From JAGREO01 sp020446285 (GTDB taxonomy: Bacteria > Pseudomonadota > Alphaproteobacteria > Geminicoccales > Geminicoccaceae), in NCBI GenBank assembly GCA_041398005.1, contig JAWKVP010000016.1:9457-73456 (forward strand): a stretch of DNA of 64,000 bases, in the 5' to 3' direction. The notes below the pieces were generated by a model, which had not been told where the DNA came from, searched no databases, and worked only from the letters and a program-made list of their open reading frames with translations. A program made the position numbers and the translations under genes. The first letter of the stretch is position 1. The number at the start of each line of letters is the position of its first letter. Positions 59,330-64,000 of this stretch are shown piece by piece.

Positions 59330-60085
59330 TTATCCCGGCGGCCCGTCGCGGGGCCAGAGCGTCAGGAAGCGGTCGCCGAACACCAGCGATGCGAACAGAT
59401 CGCTGTAGAGGATCGCGAAGCCCTCAAGGTGGCGCCGGATCAGCCACTCCATGGCGCTGCGATGCACCTTGCCCGCGCGGATGCCGAGCCGTTCCAGCCG
59501 GAGCCGGACGGCCTCGATCCGCTTGTTCAGCCATTCGCGGATTTCCTCGTGCCTGGTGGCGGCCTTGCTCTTGCCCGAAGGCACCGGCTGGCCCTTGTAG
59601 CGATAATGCGCCGCCCATGCTTCGGCTGCCCGCTCGCGCAACTCGTCATTGGCCCGCAGCCGGTGCTCGATCTCGCGGTCGCGCCGTTCCAGCGCCGCCG
59701 CGTTGCTTTCGCCGGGCGACGCATGGGCGGGCTTCAACATGAAATACACCAGCTCCTGCACCCGCTTGCCGAACAGGCCCGAGTCCGAGCGCGCGCGATG
59801 ATAGATCCGCGAGCCATGGATCTCGTGCAGGCTCACCATGCCGTCGTGGCAGTCGAGCAGATCGGCGATTTTCTGCCGCGCCCGCCGCCACCGATCCGGC
59901 GTCAACCGCGTGACCGAGGCAAGCGCCATGTCATCGTCCGGCAATCTCATGCCCGGTGCTTCGACCAGGCGGCACCAGAGCATGACCACCGCCTGCACCG
60001 GCACGGCACCGCGCAACGCCACCTGTTCGAGCCAGTCGGAGCGGATGGGATAGGCGCAAGAGGAGAGTCGGGCGAAGGCGTCCAT
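59330..60085 (-). CDS. DUF1376-like early protein
   Basis: A 251-residue protein. The N-terminal 90 residues (SDWLEQVALRGAVPVQAVVM; LPDDDMALASVTRLTPDRWR) resemble the winged-helix part of DUF1376 replication-linked phage proteins. Residues 130-165 are strongly charged and helical (ERRDREIEHRLRANDELRER), and the rest is Arg/Leu-rich. It might initiate phage replication. A short leader without a gene (60086-60446) lies upstream and holds a hexamer repeat. Confidence 0.55.
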   Translation of the reverse strand: MDAFARLSSCAYPIRSDWLEQVALRGAVPVQAVVMLWCRLVEAPGMRLPDDDMALASVTRLTPDRWRRARQKIADLLDCHDGMVSLHEIHGSRIYHRARSDSGLFGKRVQELVYFMLKPAHASPGESNAAALERRDREIEHRLRANDELRERAAEAWAAHYRYKGQPVPSGKSKAATRHEEIREWLNKRIEAVRLRLERLGIRAGKVHRSAMEWLIRRHLEGFAILYSDLFASLVFGDRFLTLWPRDGPPG

Positions 60086-60213
60086 TTCCCACCCTCAATC
60101 CCGCTCAATGTCGCTGACAACGCGACCATCGGCGAGACTCTTTCGCGCAGAGAAAGCCTTGTGTGCGCTGCACGGATGGCCGATTCTAGCCATCGCAGGT
60201 TCGTTTTCGTTGA

Positions 60214-60250
<37 letters not shown>

Positions 60251-60446
60251 GCGGCAGGTCCTGCGCGGGCCGGTGGCGAGCCGGCGAGTTGGAATTGACA
60301 GAAGATTCAAAGCGAGCGCCGGGGTGGCCCCTTAGGCGCTCGTTTTCGTTTGGCGTCGCCCAAAGGCGGGCGGCGCAGGTGCGTGACCCGCACCGCCCCA
60401 TCGTCCATTCTGTTGGTGTTCCACCACTTTCAGAAGGACGAATCCG

Positions 60447-60737
60447 ATGAACACTCCCCTTGCTGATCCGCCGGTTCCCACGAATGACGAACTGAACGTG
60501 CGCGTTCACGCGCTCGAACGCCTGACAATGTTTCTGCTCGCGACCCATTTTTCTAGGCATCGGACGATCGACCGGATTGACGAGTCGGCGCAGTCCCTGA
60601 TCGAAGGCGGCAGCGGTGACGGTCTGGCGCGGCCGCTCCTCGATGATCCCGACACAGCCGGGCTTTATGAAGCTGTCGACCGATCCATCGAATGGCTGAT
60701 TGAAAAAGCGTGGGGTGCTGCGCGGTTCGAGGATTAG
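60447..60737 (+). CDS. Hypothetical small prophage protein
   Basis: A 96-residue protein (MNTPLADPPVPTNDELNVRV, then HALERLTMFLLATHF and AGLYEAVDRSIEWLIEKAW). A good AGAAGGA site lies before ATG 60447. It is acidic with one predicted amphipathic helix. No family is recognised. It partly overlaps a weak opposite-strand frame coupled to the Cro-like gene. Confidence 0.6.
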   Translation: MNTPLADPPVPTNDELNVRVHALERLTMFLLATHFSRHRTIDRIDESAQSLIEGGSGDGLARPLLDDPDTAGLYEAVDRSIEWLIEKAWGAARFED

Positions 60738-60897
60738 CCCGGACCCTCTCCATCGCCTCGCGGAACCGCGAATGCAGCTCGCCGGGATCGGGCTGCGGGC
60801 CGCTCAGGCGTTCGATGAGGCGCAGTTCGCCCGCCACCGGCCGCGCGGTGTCTTTCCAGTGGAACCCGGTTTCATGAATGCGCGGCCGGTGTCTCAT
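60553..60897 (-). CDS. Possible small gene coupled to the Cro-like regulator
   Basis: ATG 60897 lies in the stop of the Cro-like gene (ATGA). The first 60 residues (ETGFHWKDTARPVAGELRLI, FREAMERVRANPRTAQH) look plausible, but the second half lies opposite the gene at 60447-60737 and is Arg-rich without pattern. It may be a truncated gene, or the frame may be a shadow. Low support. Confidence 0.3.
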   Translation of the reverse strand: MRHRPRIHETGFHWKDTARPVAGELRLIERLSGPQPDPGELHSRFREAMERVRANPRTAQHPTLFQSAIRWIGRQLHKARLCRDHRGAAAPDRHRCRLRSGTAPTRQSGRSSDA

Positions 60898-61133
60898 GGC
60901 GTGCGCTCCTGCGGTGAGCGCTGGCGTAGCGAGCGGAACGCAGGATCCAGACGTGCTAGGTCAATAGCCTTCTCGCGCTTTTGGGCCTCGACCAGAAGTT
61001 TCCACTTTGCTCCATCTGGTACTCCGGCACGTCGCCACATCGAGACGGCGTTCTTTCCAATGCCCAGCGCATCGGCAATCGCCTTTTGCGATCCGAATAC
61101 CGAGACGAGGTAGTCGAGAGGTTCGTTCAACAT
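60894..61133 (-). CDS. Cro-like HTH regulator
   Basis: A 79-residue protein whose helix-turn-helix is YLVSVFGSQKAIADALGIGK and NAVSMWRRAGVPDGAKWKLL, the Cro/YdaS pattern. It is divergent from the CI-like gene across a 106-base AT-rich control region that holds two inverted repeats. It probably represses or opens the early leftward transcript. There is no Shine-Dalgarno just before ATG 61133. Confidence 0.8.
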   Translation of the reverse strand: MLNEPLDYLVSVFGSQKAIADALGIGKNAVSMWRRAGVPDGAKWKLLVEAQKREKAIDLARLDPAFRSLRQRSPQERTP

Positions 61134-61198
61134 AGTTCAGTGATAATGAACTAAAAAATATAGAGCAAGGGCTGAACCCAGAAAATTGTAGGTTCAGC
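61134..61198. promoter_or_regulatory. Operator region of the divergent Cro/CI switch
   Basis: Two inverted repeats share the half-site GTTCA/TGAAC: AGTTCA-7-TGAACT (61134-61152) and GCTGAACC-12-GGTTCAGC (61171-61198). Between them is an AT-rich run (ACTAAAAAATATAGAG) suitable for a leftward -10 element. A further GTTCA is at 61125. The pairs are spaced to bind dimers of a small HTH repressor. Confidence 0.7.
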
Positions 61199-61239
61199 TA
61201 GGCTTAACTGGCGGATTCCCTGATACGAAAAGTGGACCA

Positions 61240-61575
61240 ATGAAACCGCCGCTCCCAGCCCTTGCGCATCGCACTTATATCGCTCATCGCCTCAGAGCTG
61301 TCCGAACTGCGCTTCAACTTCGCCCGATTGACGTGGTTCGAGCCCTAGGTTTGCAGAAGAACCAGTATTCGCAGTGGGAGAGCGGGCGACATCCCCCGAA
61401 CATTCAAGACATGATCCGTTTTAGTGAGCGCTATGGCGTGCCTTTGGATTGGATCTACCGAGGCGATCCGCGAGGGTTGCCATTTGAGATCGCTGACGAG
61501 GTGATTCGATTAGAGCGGTCGATGTCATCAGACTCGGAAGGCGGAAATCTCTCAGATAAACAGGGTGTCGCATAA
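61240..61575 (+). CDS. CI-like HTH repressor (short)
   Basis: A 111-residue XRE-family protein (YIAHRLRAVRTALQLRPIDV, VVRALGLQKNQYSQWESGRH, MIRFSERYGVPLDWIYRGD). It is DNA-binding only: there is no LexA-like peptidase domain, so RecA-driven self-cleavage is not expected. Control by an antirepressor or by Cro competition is more likely. Ribosome site AAGTGGA lies before ATG 61240. Flanked by half-site arrays on both sides. Confidence 0.82.
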   Translation: MKPPLPALAHRTYIAHRLRAVRTALQLRPIDVVRALGLQKNQYSQWESGRHPPNIQDMIRFSERYGVPLDWIYRGDPRGLPFEIADEVIRLERSMSSDSEGGNLSDKQGVA

Positions 61576-61591
61576 GGTGCTGATCTCATAG

Positions 61592-61649
61592 GTTCAAATT
61601 GAAGTTCATTGGCGCTGTACTTTTCCGTTGAACGGATCAAAAAAGTTCA
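61592..61649. promoter_or_regulatory. Second GTTCA/TGAAC half-site cluster
   Basis: Half-sites lie at 61592 (GTTCA), 61604 (GTTCA), 61629 (TGAAC) and 61645 (GTTCA), in the 107-base gap between the CI-like gene and the next rightward gene. The motif is the same as in the divergent switch region, so this is probably a second operator controlling the rightward early genes. Confidence 0.55.
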
Positions 61650-61682
61650 GTAAGACTGACCTCGCAGAAAGAGGACACGCCC

Positions 61683-61901
61683 ATGAACATGCTCACGAAA
61701 TGTCTCGCCCTGATCCGCCCGAAAGATGCGGCGGAGAGTGCCGACTGGTCGGTGTTGAATGCTGCCTGGTCGGCGATCGAGCCCGCATATTATCCGGATG
61801 AACCGAGTGAGGAGGCGTATCTCGCCTCGGCCGCGGACGCCGAATATGACGCCTGGCTGGACAGGCAGCTGGGGCTGGGGCCGGATGAAGAGGAATGCTA
61901 G
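61683..61901 (+). CDS. Small acidic prophage protein
   Basis: Seventy-two residues, strongly acidic (IEPAYYPDEPSEEAYLASAA, AEYDAWLDRQLGLGPDEEEC) with a short basic lead. GAGGAC lies seven bases before ATG 61683. It follows the second operator cluster directly and is probably an early gene under repressor control. Acidic small proteins can be DNA mimics, but nothing here proves that. Confidence 0.6.
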   Translation: MNMLTKCLALIRPKDAAESADWSVLNAAWSAIEPAYYPDEPSEEAYLASAADAEYDAWLDRQLGLGPDEEEC

Positions 61902-62263
61902 CCCGCAGGCTCGGCCTTGCCCTCGAGCGCGGCGATGCGTGCCTCGTGATCGTCGAGTCGATGATCGACGGGAATGCGGGCGCCGCTCGCCTCCATCCTG
62001 CTGATGGTCGAGATTTCCTCGATCAGTTCGAGCCGGACGACATCGATGCGCAGCTCGATCGCCTGCCGGGTAAGGTCCAGCTTGCTGTCGAGCCGGGCGA
62101 TCTGCTCGCGCAACAAAGTCATCTCGGTGCGCAACGAAGCCTGATCGTTACGCATCGAAGCCATCTCTTCGCGAAAGATGGCCTGTTCGGTGCGCATCGC
62201 AGCCTGCTCGGCGAGCACGCGTTCGAGCTGTCTGGCGATGAAGTTCAGATCGACCTGTTCCAT
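61898..62263 (-). CDS. Coiled-coil prophage protein
   Basis: About 121 residues from ATG 62263: MEQVDLNFIARQLERVLAEQ, then a series of near-repeats (AAMRTEQAIFREEMASMRND, QASLRTEMTLLREQIARLDS, KLDLTRQAIELRIDVVRLEL) with clear heptads. It resembles the phage/plasmid coiled-coil type found beside HTH genes. It converges on the acidic gene with a four-base overlap. Confidence 0.65.
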   Translation of the reverse strand: MEQVDLNFIARQLERVLAEQAAMRTEQAIFREEMASMRNDQASLRTEMTLLREQIARLDSKLDLTRQAIELRIDVVRLELIEEISTISRMEASGARIPVDHRLDDHEARIAALEGKAEPAG

Positions 62264-62323
62264 GCCCCGCATTCTACCAGAAACACCACACGGTGTGAAA
62301 GCGAACGAAGCTGCACGGAGGTG

Positions 62324-62351
62324 CGCCCATGAACCCGCTCGCCCTTTCCGG
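62324..62351 (+). repeat. 28-nt direct repeat, copy 1 (start of a small gene)
   Basis: This block, from CGCCC before the ATG through MNPLALSG codons to CCGG, is identical to 62867-62894, which covers the start of the RecE-like gene. The flanks differ, so the repeat is sharply bounded. Confidence 0.85.
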
Positions 62352-62688
62352 CCAGAACGAACGCCTGTCGCGCGCGGAGCTGATCGAAGCCCGCATGCTT
62401 GGCTTCGCTGGCAAGGAAGATTACCGCCGCTGGGTCGAGGGCGGTCGCCAGCCGCCCCCGGATCCCGAACTCGAACAGTCGATCAGGGCTTCAATCCAGC
62501 GGCCATGCGCACCTGCCACGATTTCCCCTTTAAACACGTCTCGAAGGCTTCGACGGCTTGCTGGTCGGCTTCTGTCCGTTCTTCGAGCAACTGAAACGGG
62601 ATCAGTTCCTTGCAACGGTTCACATACTGCTTGTGAAACTCGACGGCAAACCCGGCCGGATCAGGATGGTTCTCGACATGCGCCTTGA
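62329..62688 (+). CDS. Possible small gene sharing the MNPLALSG start
   Basis: Starts MNPLALSGQNERLSRAELIE, continuing RMLGFAGKEDYRRWVEGGRQ and PPPDPELEQSI, which looks like real protein for about 52 residues (GGAGG lies before the ATG). The remainder runs opposite the gene at 62483-62770 and loses pattern, so the true end may have been removed. Perhaps a broken gene or a recombination product of the 28-nt repeat. Confidence 0.45.
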   Translation: MNPLALSGQNERLSRAELIEARMLGFAGKEDYRRWVEGGRQPPPDPELEQSIRASIQRPCAPATISPLNTSRRLRRLAGRLLSVLRATETGSVPCNGSHTACETRRQTRPDQDGSRHAP

Positions 62689-62770
62689 GCAGATCGACGA
62701 TCAGCATCTCCAGCACGAGCACATGCACATACACCTCGTTTGCAGTGACCGGCTTCTCGAAATCGAACAT
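62483..62770 (-). CDS. Hypothetical early protein
   Basis: A 95-residue helical protein: MFDFEKPVTANEVYVHVLVL, EMLIVDLLKAHVENHPDPAG, FAVEFHKQYVNRCKELIPFQ, ending VRMAAGLKP. GAGAGGAAAA lies eight bases before ATG 62770. No family is recognised. It converges on the gene at 62329 and overlaps its unreliable half. Confidence 0.65.
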   Translation of the reverse strand: MFDFEKPVTANEVYVHVLVLEMLIVDLLKAHVENHPDPAGFAVEFHKQYVNRCKELIPFQLLEERTEADQQAVEAFETCLKGKSWQVRMAAGLKP

Positions 62771-62866
62771 CACGAGTTTTCCTCTCGTTGGTTGGTGGAA
62801 ATTCCATTGAGAGGAGAAGACCGGCCGGGGGTCAAATGGGCTCCCGGCCGGTTCATCCGGGAGTAC

Positions 62867-62894
62867 CGCCCATGAACCCGCTCGCCCTTTCCGG
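62867..62894 (+). repeat. 28-nt direct repeat, copy 2 (start of the RecE-like gene)
   Basis: Identical to 62324-62351. It spans five bases before ATG 62872 and the first eight codons. Confidence 0.85.
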
Positions 62895-63783
62895 TCCGCT
62901 GACCGAGCCCGGCGCCTACCGGATGCCCGCCGCAGCCTATCATGCCGACCCGGCGCCGCGTCCCTCGCTCTCCTCGTCGCTGGCCTCGCTCCTGCTGGAG
63001 CGCTCGCCGGCGCATGCAGCGGCAAGACATCCGCGTCTCACCGATCCGGTGGCGTTCGAGACGACGAAGAACATGGATTTCGGTTCGGCCATGCACGAGC
63101 TGCTGCTGGGTGGCGAGGTGCGGGTGGTGACGGTGGATGCGCCGGACTGGCGGACGAAGGCGGCGCGGGCGAGCCGCGAGGAGATCCGCAGGGCCTGCGG
63201 CATTCCCGTGCTGGCGGGAGACTGGCCGCGCATGGCGCGGATGCTGGCCGCCGCCCGCGAGCAGCTGGCCCGTGCCGGCATGGCCTGGGCGTTCTCGCCA
63301 GCGCGCGGTTTTTCGGAAGTTTCCGCCTTTTGGGAGGAGAAGGCCGCCGGTTCGTCGATCTGGGGCCGGGCGCGGTTCGACTGGATCGACCCGGAGGCCG
63401 GGCTGATCCTCGATTACAAGACAACCGGCCAGCCGCTCGCCATGTGGAAGCGGCGGGCGCTGATGGAGCTTCCGGGCCGCGTGCAGCCGGCATGGTATCG
63501 CCGTGCGGCCGGGCGGCTGGGGGTGAAGCGGCCGCGCTTTGCCTTCGTCGTGCAGGAAACGGTCGAGCCGTTCGGGCTGATGATCTTCGAGCCCGGCCCG
63601 CGGCTGCTCGAACGCGGCCGCGAGGAGATCGATCACGCGGCGGCGAGCTGGTCGCAATGTCTGCGCAGCGGCAACTGGCCCGGCTATCCGGCGAAGGTCG
63701 AGACCATGGAGCCGCCGGCGCCGCGCAAACGCCGGCCAAAGGGGGGCAAGCCGTTGCCGAAGCGCGGCCGGTGGGGCAAGTGA
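62872..63783 (+). CDS. PD-(D/E)XK nuclease, RecE/Exo VIII-like
   Basis: A 303-residue protein. RPSLSSSLASLLLERSPAHA and FGSAMHELLLGG at the N-terminus and IWGRARFDWIDPEAGLILDY with KTT are the marks of RecE-type exonucleases (RPS..., G.A.H..., then D and DxK). The C-terminus is a basic tail (KRRPKGGKPLPKRGRWGK). It would resect dsDNA ends for single-strand-annealing recombination. The next gene starts in its stop, perhaps the partner. ATG 62872 lies in the 28-nt repeat. Confidence 0.8.
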   Translation: MNPLALSGPLTEPGAYRMPAAAYHADPAPRPSLSSSLASLLLERSPAHAAARHPRLTDPVAFETTKNMDFGSAMHELLLGGEVRVVTVDAPDWRTKAARASREEIRRACGIPVLAGDWPRMARMLAAAREQLARAGMAWAFSPARGFSEVSAFWEEKAAGSSIWGRARFDWIDPEAGLILDYKTTGQPLAMWKRRALMELPGRVQPAWYRRAAGRLGVKRPRFAFVVQETVEPFGLMIFEPGPRLLERGREEIDHAAASWSQCLRSGNWPGYPAKVETMEPPAPRKRRPKGGKPLPKRGRWGK

Positions 63784-64000
63784 TGATGAATGATGTACCG
63801 AACTTCTTCCTGAGCGGCGGCTTGCCGACGGTCACCCGCGAAAAACTGTTCGAGCTGATCGACGATTGCGGCCGTCGCGCGGCGATCCGCGGCCGTCGCC
63901 GGACGGGCGAGCCGAACGAGTGGGAATATCTCAAGGCGGCGCTGGAGGAACTGCACCTCGCGCGCGGCCAGCTCGACCGGCTGGAGGGGCGGGTCATGGA
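63783..64000 (+). CDS. Hypothetical early protein, 5' part (runs off the window end)
   Basis: Starts at ATG 63783 sharing one base with the RecE-like stop. The visible 72 codons read MMNDVPNFFLSGGLPTVTRE, FELIDDCGRRAAIRGRRR and WEYLKAALEELHLARGQLDR, a helical charged start. A recombination or replication helper is possible from its place next to the exonuclease, but no family is recognised. Confidence 0.6.
   Translation, partial: MMNDVPNFFLSGGLPTVTREKLFELIDDCGRRAAIRGRRRTGEPNEWEYLKAALEELHLARGQLDRLEGRVM

Overview
The window is GC-rich alphaproteobacterial DNA. The proA-nadD-rsfS-rlmH cluster, an ELM1-family protein, a class I PHA synthase and a RutR-type regulator beside a hydantoinase/carbamoylase fit Hyphomicrobiales (Rhizobiales) or a close relative; no species can be named from the sequence. 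It has two parts: host chromosome (1 to about 29.57 kb) and the left 34.4 kb of a podovirus-type prophage (29.57 kb to the window end, where it continues).

Host part. 1-8 kb is a mainly rightward housekeeping stretch: acyl-CoA dehydrogenase end, CoA-binding protein, proA, nadD, rsfS, rlmH, gamma-glutamyltransferase, Na+/H+ antiporter and a VOC/SpoIIAA-like fusion, several of them with overlapping stop and start codons. 8-12.5 kb holds a TusA-family protein, a GATase, an M20 amidohydrolase, a TRAP solute-binding gene stopped by an amber codon at its signal-peptide junction, two orphan GntR-like operators and the 3' end of a decayed group II intron. 12.5-23 kb carries ELM1, a GGDEF-EAL protein, guaB, a HupE/UreJ-like membrane protein, a GMC oxidoreductase with an apparent CTG start, an RraA-like protein and phaC. 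23-29.5 kb holds an ECF sigma/anti-sigma pair, a LysE-family remnant, an asparagine synthetase, a TetR/RutR-like regulator and a hydantoinase/carbamoylase-family amidase.

Prophage part. It begins at a tRNA-Arg(TCT) 3' half that is probably the left attachment site. One long leftward operon (49.8 to 30.4 kb) runs capsid, decoration-like protein, tail tubular proteins A and B, GNAT-like protein, internal virion proteins, T7-type tail fibre, tail proteins, a PL6-like beta-helix and small membrane proteins. A divergent rightward operon (50.1 to 58.0 kb) carries a DUF5681-type protein, a lysozyme-like protein, an HD-motif protein, large terminase, portal, scaffold and a DNA methyltransferase with an Mrr-like tail. 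So terminase-portal-scaffold is inverted relative to capsid-tail; reversing that block would restore the usual podovirus order, and tandem 35-nt repeats lie at the strand switch. From 58 to 64 kb come small regulatory and early genes, a divergent Cro/CI-like switch with a field of GTTCA/TGAAC half-sites, and a RecE-like PD-(D/E)XK nuclease. No integrase or reverse transcriptase is in the visible prophage portion.
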